Of a DNA stretch of 64,000 nucleotides, positions 1-8,147 are shown one piece after another. Under the pieces are notes generated by a model that worked only from the letters and a program-made list of their open reading frames with translations, was not told the origin of the DNA and ran no database searches. The number at the start of each line of letters is the position of its first letter. Position 1 is the first letter of the stretch. This stretch comes from Clostridia bacterium. GTDB lineage: Bacteria > Bacillota > Clostridia > Oscillospirales > Acutalibacteraceae. Made by a program: the position numbers and the translations under genes. Location: the NCBI GenBank assembly GCA_017435385.1, contig JAFSFB010000022.1, positions 62,001-126,000 on the forward strand, given 5' to 3'.

Positions 1-240
1 GCCGACGGTCAGAGGAATGAAAATTTCTTTTGCGACCTGAGTGAGCGCATCGGTGAACAGACCTCTGTTTTCGTATGAAGCAGTAATATCATAGAAAACA
101 AGCTCGTCAGCACCGCTGTCATTATAAAAATGAGCAAGCTCAACGGGGGATGCGACATCCTGAATGCCCTCGAAGTTGACGCCCTTGACGACTCTGCCGT
201 TTCTCACATCAAGGCAGGGAATTATTCTTTTTGTTATCAT
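1..240 (-). CDS. hisF: HisF, imidazole glycerol phosphate synthase cyclase subunit (partial)
   Basis: The first 80 codons are present; the rest lies beyond the left edge. HisF uses ammonia from HisH to turn PRFAR into imidazole glycerol phosphate and AICAR. The translation starts [20 protein letters not shown], whose [12 protein letters not shown] block with the catalytic Asp is typical of HisF, and continues with [10 protein letters not shown]. Its ATG overlaps the hisA stop codon as ATGA, so the two are probably translationally coupled. It is the last his gene visible; hisI/hisE would be expected further left. Confidence 0.95.
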   Translation of the reverse strand, partial: MITKRIIPCLDVRNGRVVKGVNFEGIQDVASPVELAHFYNDSGADELVFYDITASYENRGLFTDALTQVAKEIFIPLTVG

Positions 241-968
241 AATGTACCTCCTGCCGCATTGAGCGCCTCTTTAAGATCAAGCTTTCCTTCGTAAACAGCC
301 TTGCCGAGAATTGCTCCGTAGATATTCATTGAATTGAGAGCTTTGATTTCGTCGATGAAAGTGATTCCGCCTGATGCAACTATATCAAGTCCTTCGATCT
401 TTGAAAGCTCTTTATAAATTTCGAGGTTGGTGCCCGAAAGCATACCGTCTTTGGAAATGTCGGTGTAAATTACCGTTTTAACGCCCGTGTCACGCAGCTT
501 TTTGCAGAACTCAACGGAATCAACGCTTGTCGTTTCCTGCCAGCCGTTGACGGCAACAAGACCGTTCTTGGCATCGACTCCGACAGCAACGGCTTCTCCG
601 AATTCCTTGACAGCCTCCTCGACGAAGGGATAATTTCTGACAGCGGCAGTTCCGAGAATAACCCTTTTTACGCCGAGGTTCAGATAATCCTCAATTCTTT
701 TCATGTCACGGATTCCGCCGCCGACCTCGATGAAAAGACCTTTTATCTGAGCCGCCTCACGGATCGAATCGAAGTTGACGGGCGAGCCGTGCTTTGCGCC
801 GTCGAGGTCAACCATGTGAAGATTCGTTGCGCCTGCTTTCATGAATTCGTGAGCCATTTCGGCAGGGGAGTCCGCATATATTTTAACTTCGTTGTAATCG
901 CCCTTTGTCAGACGAACAACCTTGCCGCCGAGAATATCGGTGGCGGGAAAAATCTGCATATCAATCAC
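237..968 (-). CDS. hisA: HisA, ProFAR isomerase
   Basis: A 243-residue (beta/alpha)8 barrel enzyme that isomerises ProFAR to PRFAR in histidine synthesis. The N-terminal [14 protein letters not shown] carries the first catalytic Asp, and [10 protein letters not shown] near residue 170 carries the second; GGGIR and ASGGI form the two phosphate-binding sites. The length is normal for the family. It sits 6 bases after hisH and overlaps hisF by 4 bases. The annotated start gives [11 protein letters not shown]; an internal Met four residues in is an alternative start. Confidence 0.95.
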   Translation of the reverse strand: MIDMQIFPATDILGGKVVRLTKGDYNEVKIYADSPAEMAHEFMKAGATNLHMVDLDGAKHGSPVNFDSIREAAQIKGLFIEVGGGIRDMKRIEDYLNLGVKRVILGTAAVRNYPFVEEAVKEFGEAVAVGVDAKNGLVAVNGWQETTSVDSVEFCKKLRDTGVKTVIYTDISKDGMLSGTNLEIYKELSKIEGLDIVASGGITFIDEIKALNSMNIYGAILGKAVYEGKLDLKEALNAAGGTL

Positions 969-974
969 CTGTAT

Positions 975-1583
975 TTATATTTCAGAAAATGCTTTTAACA
1001 GAGCAAGACCCTTTGCACCGCTCTTTTCCGGATGGAACTGCATTCCGTAAACGCTTCCGCTTTTTACGATAGCGGGAACGGCAACGCCGTATTCGGCAAA
1101 TGCAAGAGTGTTTTCGATGCAGTTGCGTGCGTAAAAAGAATGAACGAAATACATATAATCGCCTGCATCGGTATATTTGAATATCGGATCGGCTTTTGCA
1201 AGGTTGAGCTTGTTCCAGCCCATGTGAGGTATCTTCAGCTCTTTCGGGATCTGACCTTCAAGAGGACCGACATAGCCCTTGATAAGACCGAGTCCCATGT
1301 GTGCGCCGTATTCAAAGCTCTTTTCAAAAAGCATCTGCATGCCGAGGCATATGCCGAGGATCGGTCTGCCCTGCGATGCAAGCGAAACAACAAGCTCGCC
1401 CAGACCGCTTTCCTTCAGCTTTTTTGCGGCATCGGCAAACGCACCGACACCGGGGAGAATTATTTTATCTGCGGCTTCGATCTCCGCCTTGTCGCTTGTG
1501 ATTTTGCACTCAATGCCGAGGCTTTCTAGCGACGAGGAGAGCGAAAAAAGATTTCCGCAGCCGTAGTCAATTATAGCAATCAT
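975..1583 (-). CDS. hisH: HisH, imidazole glycerol phosphate synthase glutaminase subunit
   Basis: A class I glutamine amidotransferase of 202 residues that supplies ammonia to HisF. The nucleophile Cys is in GICLGMQMLF and the catalytic His and Glu are in QFHPEKSG near the C-terminus. The N-terminal IAIIDYGCGNLFS is typical of HisH. The start overlaps the hisB stop by one base, which suggests coupled translation within the his operon. Confidence 0.95.
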   Translation of the reverse strand: MIAIIDYGCGNLFSLSSSLESLGIECKITSDKAEIEAADKIILPGVGAFADAAKKLKESGLGELVVSLASQGRPILGICLGMQMLFEKSFEYGAHMGLGLIKGYVGPLEGQIPKELKIPHMGWNKLNLAKADPIFKYTDAGDYMYFVHSFYARNCIENTLAFAEYGVAVPAIVKSGSVYGMQFHPEKSGAKGLALLKAFSEI

Positions 1584-2170
1584 CAGAGAAGTCCTTTCGT
1601 TGAGGGGATTTCACCGCCGAGGGTGAGGTCTTCAAAAACAGCCTTGCATAAAGCTCTTGAAACCGATTTGAAAATGCCTTCGATGATGTGGTGGCTGTTC
1701 TTGCCGTAAAACTGCTTGATATGGAGAGTCACATCGCTGTTTCTAACAAATGAAATGAAGAACTCTTCAACAAGCTCCGTATCCATTCCGCCGACAGCAG
1801 GGGTGGGGATGTTCACATCATAGTTGAGATATGCTCTGCCGCTGATATCAACGCTTGCGAGAATAAGAGTTTCGTCCATGGGAAGAACGATGCTTCCGTA
1901 GCGTGAGATGCCTCTCTTTTCGCCGACGGCCTTTGCAAATGCCTGACCGAGAACGATGCCGACATCCTCAACCGTGTGATGATAGTCAACATGAGTATCT
2001 CCGACGCACTTGACCTTCAGATCCATTCTGCCGTGGCGTGCGAAAAGCTCGAGCATGTGGTCAAGAAAGCCGCAGCCCGTATCGATTTCGCTTTTGCCCG
2101 TGCCGTCAAGGCAGAGCCATAATTCTATATCGGTTTCGTTTGTTTTTCTTTTGATTGAAGCTTCTCTCAT
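1583..2170 (-). CDS. hisB: HisB, imidazoleglycerol-phosphate dehydratase (monofunctional)
   Basis: Catalyses dehydration of imidazole glycerol phosphate to imidazole acetol phosphate. The 195 residues cover only the IGPD fold; the histidinol-phosphatase domain found in enteric HisB is absent. Metal-binding motifs are visible: CGFLDHMLELFARHG, DYHHTVEDVG and NSHHIIEGIFK. It overlaps hisC by 4 bases and hisH by 1. Because HisB here has no phosphatase domain, histidinol phosphate must be dephosphorylated by another protein. Confidence 0.95.
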   Translation of the reverse strand: MREASIKRKTNETDIELWLCLDGTGKSEIDTGCGFLDHMLELFARHGRMDLKVKCVGDTHVDYHHTVEDVGIVLGQAFAKAVGEKRGISRYGSIVLPMDETLILASVDISGRAYLNYDVNIPTPAVGGMDTELVEEFFISFVRNSDVTLHIKQFYGKNSHHIIEGIFKSVSRALCKAVFEDLTLGGEIPSTKGLL

Positions 2171-3231
2171 GCTCTTTCCTCCAGAATCTCCGTTATTGCG
2201 CTGACAAGAGTCTGCATGTCATCGGCGGCGCCGACGGTTATTCTCAGATAATTGTCGATCTTTGCTTTGTTGAAATAACGGACAAGAATGTTTCTCTTTC
2301 TAAGCTCTGCGGCAAGCTCTGCGGCAGAAATTCTGTCGCTCGATGCAAAGATAAAGTTTGACTTTGAATCCGTGCATCTGAAGCCCAGCTCTCTGAGCTG
2401 ATTCTGAACCTTTTCTCTTGTCGCAACGATCTGAGAAATTTTATCGTCGTAATATTCGTTATCCGCAATTGCCGCAGCCGCAGCCTTGACGGAAAGCGTG
2501 TTGATGTTATAGGGATTGAACGAGAACTTGAGCTTGTTGAGATCCTCAATGATCTCCTTCTGAGCGATACCGAAGCCGACTCTCAGACCTGCAAGCGAAT
2601 GGCTCTTTGAAAAGGTTCTCGTAACGAGAAGGTTCGGGTATTTCTTGACGAGCTCCATGCAGCTGTCATAGCAGAATGCCATGTATGCCTCGTCCATGAT
2701 AACGAGATTGTCGGGGTTCGACGAAACGATTCTTTCAACATCGTCAAATGAAAGAGCAAGTCCCGTCGGAGCATTGGGATTGGCGATAACGATATTTTTG
2801 TTTTTGCCGATATAATCCTCGGCGTTTATCGAAAAATCGTCATTGAGCGGAATCTGTTCAAGCTCAACGCCGAATATGTCGGCATAAACGGGATAAAAGC
2901 CGTAGGAGATCTCGGGGCAGCAGAGCTTTCCGCCTCTGCCGCAGAAGCCCATGATTGCAAAAGCGAGAACATCATCCGAGCCGTTGCCGCAGAATACCAT
3001 GTCGGGAGTGACATCAAACTGCTTTGCAATTGCGGCGGTGAGCTCCTTGAGCTCGGGGTCGGAATAAAGATTCAGCTTGTCAATTACCTCTTCGGAAAGA
3101 ACCTCTTTGACCTTAGGAGAAGGCGGAAAAGGGGATTCGTTCGTGTTCAGTTTTATAACCTTTACATTGACCTGCTCGCCGGGTACATAGGGAACAAGGC
3201 TTTTGTAATTATCCGAAAGAAATCTGCTCAT
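2167..3231 (-). CDS. hisC: HisC, histidinol-phosphate aminotransferase
   Basis: A PLP-dependent fold type I aminotransferase of 354 residues that converts imidazole acetol phosphate to histidinol phosphate. The N-terminal LNTNESPFPPSP and the FCGNGSDDVL cofactor-phosphate loop are typical of HisC. The Schiff-base Lys is in TRTFSKSHSLAGLRVG near residue 210, and NPNAPTG and DEAY bind the cofactor ring. It lies between hisD (9-base gap) and hisB (4-base overlap). Confidence 0.94.
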   Translation of the reverse strand: MSRFLSDNYKSLVPYVPGEQVNVKVIKLNTNESPFPPSPKVKEVLSEEVIDKLNLYSDPELKELTAAIAKQFDVTPDMVFCGNGSDDVLAFAIMGFCGRGGKLCCPEISYGFYPVYADIFGVELEQIPLNDDFSINAEDYIGKNKNIVIANPNAPTGLALSFDDVERIVSSNPDNLVIMDEAYMAFCYDSCMELVKKYPNLLVTRTFSKSHSLAGLRVGFGIAQKEIIEDLNKLKFSFNPYNINTLSVKAAAAAIADNEYYDDKISQIVATREKVQNQLRELGFRCTDSKSNFIFASSDRISAAELAAELRKRNILVRYFNKAKIDNYLRITVGAADDMQTLVSAITEILEERA

Positions 3232-3240
3232 GGCAATTCC

Positions 3241-4518
3241 TCATTTCTCAAATCTTATTGCGGCGCTTCTGCCGTGAGCCTGAAGACCTTCACGGTCGGC
3301 AAAGAGAACGATGTTGTCCTTGACCTGACCGAGTGCTTCTTCGGTGTAATAAATATACTGCGACTTCTTGACATAATCGTCAACGGAAAGGGGAGAAGAG
3401 AATCTCGCCGTGCCCGATGTCGGCAGAGTATGGTTCGTTCCTGCAAGATAATCTCCGAGAGCCTCGGGGGTGTTCTTGCCGAGGAAGATAGAGCCCGCAT
3501 TCTTGATTTTGTCAAGATATTTAAAAGGTTCATCAACGCAGACCTCAAGATGCTCGGGAGCGATCTCGTTTGCGATCTCAACGCCCTGCTCAAGGTCCTT
3601 TGCGATGATAATTTTGCCGTTTGTGTCAATCGAGGTTCTTGCGATCTCTTCTCTGGGAAGAGTTCTGAGCTGAGCCTCTATCTCATCTCTGACGGCGTAA
3701 GCAAGCTCCTCGCTGTCCGTTACGAGAACTGCGCTTGCAAGTCTGTCATGCTCAGCCTGAGAGAGAAGGTCGGCGGCAACGAATTTCGGGTTGCAGGTTC
3801 CGTCTGCAAGAACGAGGATCTCGCTCGGACCTGCAATCATGTCGATGTCGACAAGACCGTAAAGCATGCGCTTTGCCGTTGCAACAAAAACATTTCCGGG
3901 TCCGACGACCTTGTCCGCCTTGGGAACGCTTTCCGTTCCGTATGCGAGAGCGGCAACTGCCTGAGCTCCGCCCGTTTTGATTATCGTGTCAACGCCTGCG
4001 ATTTTTGCAGCGCAGAGAATTGCCGAGGGAATGTTACCGTTTCTGTCGGGGGGAGTGACCATGATGATTTCGCTGACTCCTGCGATCTTTGCAGGAATGG
4101 CATTCATGAGAACAGTCGAGGGGTAGCTTGCCGTGCCGCCGGGGACATAGATTCCGACATTTTCGATGGGAGTTATCTTCTGACCTGCAACGATGCCGTT
4201 GCCCTCGTTGATCTCAAAGCCCTTGCGGAGCTGTTTTTCATGGAAAGCCCATATGTTTTTCTTTGCCGTTTCGAGAGTGGCGATGAAATCTTTGTCCTCG
4301 TTTTCATAGGCGGAATTGATTTCTTCCTCTGTAACACGGAGGTTTTCGATCTCAGCCTTATCAAATTTAAGGGCATATTCCTTCAGAGCGGCATCGCCGT
4401 TTTCTCTGACATTTTTTATGATATCGGCAACGATAGCCTCAACTCCGCTTTCAAGCTTTATGTCACGGGTGAGAATATCTTCCTTTGCCGCATTTTCGAT
4501 CTTGATTATCTTAATCAT
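3241..4518 (-). CDS. hisD: HisD, histidinol dehydrogenase
   Basis: A 425-residue zinc enzyme that oxidises histidinol to histidine in two NAD-dependent steps. Family motifs are present in order: YVPGGTASYPSTVLM, VVGPGN, the metal and catalytic region SQAEHDRLAS, and APEHLEV. Length is normal. It overlaps hisG by 4 bases and precedes hisC by 9 bases. Confidence 0.96.
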   Translation of the reverse strand: MIKIIKIENAAKEDILTRDIKLESGVEAIVADIIKNVRENGDAALKEYALKFDKAEIENLRVTEEEINSAYENEDKDFIATLETAKKNIWAFHEKQLRKGFEINEGNGIVAGQKITPIENVGIYVPGGTASYPSTVLMNAIPAKIAGVSEIIMVTPPDRNGNIPSAILCAAKIAGVDTIIKTGGAQAVAALAYGTESVPKADKVVGPGNVFVATAKRMLYGLVDIDMIAGPSEILVLADGTCNPKFVAADLLSQAEHDRLASAVLVTDSEELAYAVRDEIEAQLRTLPREEIARTSIDTNGKIIIAKDLEQGVEIANEIAPEHLEVCVDEPFKYLDKIKNAGSIFLGKNTPEALGDYLAGTNHTLPTSGTARFSSPLSVDDYVKKSQYIYYTEEALGQVKDNIVLFADREGLQAHGRSAAIRFEK

Positions 4519-5138
4519 TTTGCGAGCTCCTTTTTCAGCTTTTCCATGAGTGTGTCGATGTCGTCGTTCTTGAATTTATAAGACGATTTGTTGGCGATGA
4601 GTCTTGCGCTGATGGGCATGATCTTTTCGTAGACCCTCAGATTGTTCTCCTGAAGAGTCTTTCCCGATTCAACAATATCAACGATAACATCGGATAATCC
4701 GAGAATGGGAGCGATCTCGATTGAGCCGTTAAGTTTTATGATCTCAATTTCACGGTTAAGCGAAATATAATAATTCTTTGCTATATTGACGAACTTCGTT
4801 GCAACTCTGAGCGGTCTGTCAAAGTCCTCAACATAATCGTTGGGAGCGGCAACGCACATGTTGCATTTTCCGAGGTTGAGGTCAAGAAGCTCATAGATAT
4901 CAAAATTGCCTTCTTCAAGGATGTCCTTGCCGACAACTCCGATGTCTGCCGCACCGTGAGCAATATAGATCGCAACGTCAGAGGGCTTGACGAGCAGATA
5001 GCGAACGCCGTTTTCCTTGTTTTCAAAAACAAGCTTTCTGTTGTCGCTGTAGATCTCGCTGCAATCGTAACCGACAGAGGCGAAAAGCTCATAGACCTTG
5101 TCGCCGAGTCTGCCCTTGGGTAAAGCTATGTTAAGCAT
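4515..5138 (-). CDS. hisG: HisG, ATP phosphoribosyltransferase catalytic subunit (short form)
   Basis: Catalyses the first committed step, joining ATP and PRPP. At 207 residues it is the short form, which lacks the C-terminal regulatory domain and needs HisZ for activity. The start MLNIALPKGRLGD and the PRPP-loop region IVDIVESGKTLQ are characteristic. The stop of hisZ and the start of hisG overlap by one base. The pairing of short HisG with an adjacent hisZ is internally consistent. Confidence 0.95.
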   Translation of the reverse strand: MLNIALPKGRLGDKVYELFASVGYDCSEIYSDNRKLVFENKENGVRYLLVKPSDVAIYIAHGAADIGVVGKDILEEGNFDIYELLDLNLGKCNMCVAAPNDYVEDFDRPLRVATKFVNIAKNYYISLNREIEIIKLNGSIEIAPILGLSDVIVDIVESGKTLQENNLRVYEKIMPISARLIANKSSYKFKNDDIDTLMEKLKKELAK

Positions 5139-6253
5139 TATTTAACCTCCCTGAGTGCGCCGTTTTCAAATGAATAAACCGTCTTTGCCTTGTAGCCTTC
5201 GGGTGCATTGTGTTCGACCCTGACGGAGAAGCCTTTTGAAACAAAGCTTTCAACAGTTGACAGGAGAGAAACGCTGCTGCTGTCCGAATCGAAAAGAATG
5301 AGAATATCGCTGTCATATTCACGCTCTTTTCTGTAATAGAGATTGAGGTTGTCAAGATAGACTGCAAAGCCGATAGCCTGAGTGCTTTCTCTGAGCTTTG
5401 CGGCGAGCTTGTCGTATCTTCCGCCGGAAAGAACCGCTTTCGGAGCTTTTTCGACATAGCCCTGGAAAATGATTCCGTTATAATATTCCGTATTGTTGAG
5501 AACCGAAAGGTCGATATAAAGCTTTTCCGCAATATCCGTTCCTGCGAGAGCTTCGTCGAGGAAGCCGAGTTCCTTGCAGGCGGTCTTCATTTCGTCATTC
5601 GATGCGAGAGCCGAAAGCTCGGCGAGAGTTGAGCTGAGCCTGCCGTTGATTCCCGAAAGTCTGATAAGAAGCTCGGTCTTCTCTTCATCAACTCCGCATC
5701 TGTCGCATATGGCTTTGAGGTCATGGGAGTTCTTGCCCCTGATGCAGGAAATGATTTCTTTCTTGGCATTTTCGCTGATTTTCATTTCCGCAAGCAGAGA
5801 GGGGATAAATGACATGTGGGAAACGCAGAGAACGTATTTCTCGTCAATTGTTCTCAGGCTCTTTGCCGCAAGCATAAGAACCTCGGAAACAAGATAGCTG
5901 TCGATCTTTCCGAGAACCTCAACGCCCGTCTGCCTGATCTCCTTGAAATCGTTGGAGCTTTCGGTCATTCGGAAAACGCTTTCGTTATAATAAAGCTTTG
6001 TCAGAGCATCGGTAAGCTTTGCGTTTTTGACAATGGAGAGAGTGATATCGGGCTTGAGAGCCATAAGCCTTCCGTCGGAATTGTTGAAAGCGAGAATGCC
6101 CGAGCTTGAAAGAAAATCTCGGTTGTCGCTGTAAAAGCTGTATTCCTCGAATTTTGCCATTCTGTATTCTTTATAGCCCCACTGTTTATAGAGCATGGAA
6201 AGCTCATAGTTGAGCCTGTCTTCTTTTGAAAGAGTTGAAAGGAATTCGTTCAT
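5138..6253 (-). CDS. hisZ: HisZ, ATP phosphoribosyltransferase regulatory subunit
   Basis: A 371-residue paralogue of histidyl-tRNA synthetase that activates short HisG and senses histidine. It keeps class II synthetase-like features such as LMALKPDITLSI (motif 2 region) and YYNGIIFQGY, but is shorter than HisS and has no anticodon-binding domain that I can see. It is the first gene of the his operon. The promoter and an operator-like palindrome lie directly upstream. Confidence 0.93.
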   Translation of the reverse strand: MNEFLSTLSKEDRLNYELSMLYKQWGYKEYRMAKFEEYSFYSDNRDFLSSSGILAFNNSDGRLMALKPDITLSIVKNAKLTDALTKLYYNESVFRMTESSNDFKEIRQTGVEVLGKIDSYLVSEVLMLAAKSLRTIDEKYVLCVSHMSFIPSLLAEMKISENAKKEIISCIRGKNSHDLKAICDRCGVDEEKTELLIRLSGINGRLSSTLAELSALASNDEMKTACKELGFLDEALAGTDIAEKLYIDLSVLNNTEYYNGIIFQGYVEKAPKAVLSGGRYDKLAAKLRESTQAIGFAVYLDNLNLYYRKEREYDSDILILFDSDSSSVSLLSTVESFVSKGFSVRVEHNAPEGYKAKTVYSFENGALREVK

Positions 6254-6284
6254 AAGATCACCCGATTATAAATGTTATGATGAG

Positions 6285-6313
6285 AGTATATCACACTTTA
6301 TCGTGTTAGTCAA
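6285..6313 (-). promoter_or_regulatory. Promoter of the his operon
   Basis: On the minus strand TTGACT and TATACT are separated by exactly 17 bases, about 30 bases upstream of the hisZ start. This is a near-consensus sigma-A promoter. The spacer holds a small dyad, ACAC-n6-GTGT. Confidence 0.8.
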
Positions 6314-6333
6314 TTAGCGATATACTACGCTAA
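6314..6333. promoter_or_regulatory. Operator-like palindrome abutting the his promoter
   Basis: TTAGCG and CGCTAA are separated by 8 AT-rich bases and form a 20-base dyad immediately upstream of the -35 box. Position and symmetry suggest binding by a dimeric regulator. A TrpR-family (YerC/HisR-type) repressor is a natural candidate for a Firmicute his operon, but no such gene is in this window and the assignment is inference. Confidence 0.5.
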
Positions 6334-6371
6334 ATTAAATTTGCGTATATTTTTTTATACAGTTTTACCAA

Positions 6372-6740
6372 TTATTTGAACTGCTCCTCGCTTTTGCGAA
6401 GGCATTCAAAGCTTTCACGGCTGATAACATGCTCGATTCTGCATGCATCGATCGCCGCCTGATCCTTGCTCACGCCGATTCTGATAAGCCAGTCGGTTAT
6501 TGTTTCGTGTCTCTGGAGAACATTTTCCGCAATTTCTTTTCCGCTGTCCGTGAGTGTGATCGAGCCGTCGCTGTCGGTATTAATGAACCCTTTTTCTCTG
6601 AGATTTCTCATGGCAACGCAGACACTGGGCTTGGAATATCCGAGCTCTGCGGCAATATCGACGGAACGGACAACCGGTTTTTTCTGACCGAGAATGAGTA
6701 TCGTTTCAAGATAGTTTTCAGCGGATTCGCCTATAATCAT
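6372..6740 (-). CDS. DtxR/MntR-family metal-dependent transcriptional regulator
   Basis: A small DNA-binding protein of about 122 residues. The N-terminal winged helix has the DtxR signature ESAENYLETI, a recognition helix around YSKPSVCVAMRNLREKG and a wing ending in ITLTDSGKEIAE. The dimerisation part carries RHETITDWLIRIGV and CRIEHVIS, positions that bind Fe or Mn in the family. There is no SH3-like third domain, as in MntR. I chose the ATG at 6740 because GGAG lies 9 bases upstream; a TTG five codons earlier overlaps that site. The gene is divergent from the metallophosphoesterase. Whether it senses Mn or Fe cannot be told. Confidence 0.88.
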   Translation of the reverse strand: MIIGESAENYLETILILGQKKPVVRSVDIAAELGYSKPSVCVAMRNLREKGFINTDSDGSITLTDSGKEIAENVLQRHETITDWLIRIGVSKDQAAIDACRIEHVISRESFECLRKSEEQFK

Positions 6741-6794
6741 GAAATTCAGCTCCAATCTTTTTATAATGTTTTTAATTTATATGCTTGTCATTGA

Positions 6795-6823
6795 ATAATA
6801 TCATATTAAGAAAATTTTTTCAA
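6795..6823 (-). promoter_or_regulatory. Promoter of the DtxR-type regulator gene
   Basis: On the minus strand TTGAAA and TATTAT are separated by 17 bases, about 55 bases upstream of the chosen start. Its -35 box lies only 9 bases from that of the divergent promoter. Confidence 0.65.
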
Positions 6824-6832
6824 TAACTATAC

Positions 6833-6861
6833 TTGACACAAATGTTCTTAAATGTTATCGT
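6833..6861 (+). promoter_or_regulatory. Promoter of the metallophosphoesterase gene
   Basis: TTGACA and TATCGT are separated by 17 bases. The spacer contains two direct copies of AAATGTT (6840-6846 and 6850-6856), spaced 10 bases apart, one helical turn. The promoter rules out the TTG at 6866 as the start codon, since that is about where transcription would begin. Confidence 0.65.
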
Positions 6862-6898
6862 TTAATTGTGTAAAAAACAGAGAAAAAGGGTGAATGAA

Positions 6899-8098
6899 TT
6901 GAATAAGAAAAAAATTCTGAGAAAAATTCTTTTCGCTATCTTGGCGGTTTCAGTTATCCTTGCGGCGGCAACAGCAATCGTCAACACGGTTTTGTTCAAT
7001 CTCAACATGGACAGAGTCGAGGAATATTCCGCAGTTGTCAATCCTGAAGCGGTCGTTCCCGTTTCTGACGAGAACGGGGAATATTCTTTCGTGACTGACA
7101 GAGAGCTGAAGGTTCTGACTCTTACCGATATTCATATTGGCGGCGGCTGGATGTCATTTGCAAAGGACCGCATGGCTATTAATGCCGTTGCGGCGATGGT
7201 AACGGCTGAAAAGCCCGACCTCGTTGTTCTGACCGGTGACCTTGCTTATCCCGTTCCGTTCCAATCCGGCACATTCAATAACAAGACCTCGGCAAAGCTT
7301 GTCATCGCTCTCATGGAGAAGCTCGGCGTTCCGTGGACGGTAACCTTCGGCAATCATGACACCGAATCCTACAGCTATTTCAGCCGTGAAAAAATCGGTG
7401 CTCTTTATTCGGATGAGTCGCTGAAAAGCTGTCTGTTTTCTGCAGGTCCCGAAGATGTTGACGGTGTCGGCAACCATTTTATTCATGTGAAAAACACGGC
7501 AGGAAAGCTTGTTCAGGAGCTTGTGTTCATCGATTCTCATTCTTATACCGACGGCGATATTTTCGGAATCTTCTGGAAGTATGACAATGTTCATCAGAAT
7601 CAGGTCGACTGGTATGAGCAGAGGATCAGATCCGCTCAGCAGCTCAATCCGGAAGTGAGATCCCTTGTGTTCCTTCATATTCCGCTTGTTGAATACAGAG
7701 ATGCATATTATGAGTATAAGGATAACGGAAACAAGGATACGGAAAATGTAAAATATGTTTCGGGCAATATCTGGGAAAAGGATCCGTATGTTTACTGCGG
7801 AATGAACGAGGACGGTCTGTTTGAGAAGATGGTTGAGCTCGGAAGCACGAAGGCGGTTTTCTGCGGTCATGACCATCTGAACAACATGGTTCTAAATTAT
7901 AAGGGAATCGACCTGACATATAATTTCAGCATTGATTATCTTGCCTATGTCGGCATCAGCGAAAAGGGCGATCAGCGTGGCTGCACGGTCGTTACGGTCA
8001 ACCCCGACGGAACATATGAGCAGGTTCATGAAAACTATTATCAGGATAAATATCAGCCTCTTTATCCCAAAGAAAATGTGACATTTGTCTACAACTGA
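6899..8098 (+). CDS. Membrane-anchored metallophosphoesterase
   Basis: A calcineurin-like phosphoesterase of about 399 residues. A basic N-terminus followed by one hydrophobic segment (ILFAILAVSVILAAATAIV) should anchor it with the catalytic domain outside. Metal-binding motifs are in order: TLTDIHIGG, VVLTGDLAYP, FGNHDTES, LHIPLVEY and FCGHDHLNN. The HIGGG and GNHDTE variants resemble Dcr2-like phosphatases. The substrate is unknown. The start is uncertain: TTG at 6899 has AAGGG 8 bases upstream; GTG at 6890 is in frame but lacks a good site. It is divergent from the metal-responsive regulator. Confidence 0.88.
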   Translation: MNKKKILRKILFAILAVSVILAAATAIVNTVLFNLNMDRVEEYSAVVNPEAVVPVSDENGEYSFVTDRELKVLTLTDIHIGGGWMSFAKDRMAINAVAAMVTAEKPDLVVLTGDLAYPVPFQSGTFNNKTSAKLVIALMEKLGVPWTVTFGNHDTESYSYFSREKIGALYSDESLKSCLFSAGPEDVDGVGNHFIHVKNTAGKLVQELVFIDSHSYTDGDIFGIFWKYDNVHQNQVDWYEQRIRSAQQLNPEVRSLVFLHIPLVEYRDAYYEYKDNGNKDTENVKYVSGNIWEKDPYVYCGMNEDGLFEKMVELGSTKAVFCGHDHLNNMVLNYKGIDLTYNFSIDYLAYVGISEKGDQRGCTVVTVNPDGTYEQVHENYYQDKYQPLYPKENVTFVYN

Positions 8099-8110
8099 TA
8101 ACAAAAAACA

Positions 8111-8143
8111 GCGGGTATTCCGATCGGTGGAATACCCGCTTTC
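8111..8143. terminator. Bidirectional terminator
   Basis: GCGGGTATTCC and GGAATACCCGC form an 11-base stem with a 7-base loop. It is followed by a T-rich stretch on the plus strand and preceded by an A run, so it can end both the phosphoesterase (+) and the hydrolase (-). Confidence 0.85.
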
Positions 8144-8147
8144 TTCA

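Noticed and set aside
3274..4581. A 435-codon open frame on the plus strand
   Set aside because: It lies opposite hisD and its translation shows no family features.
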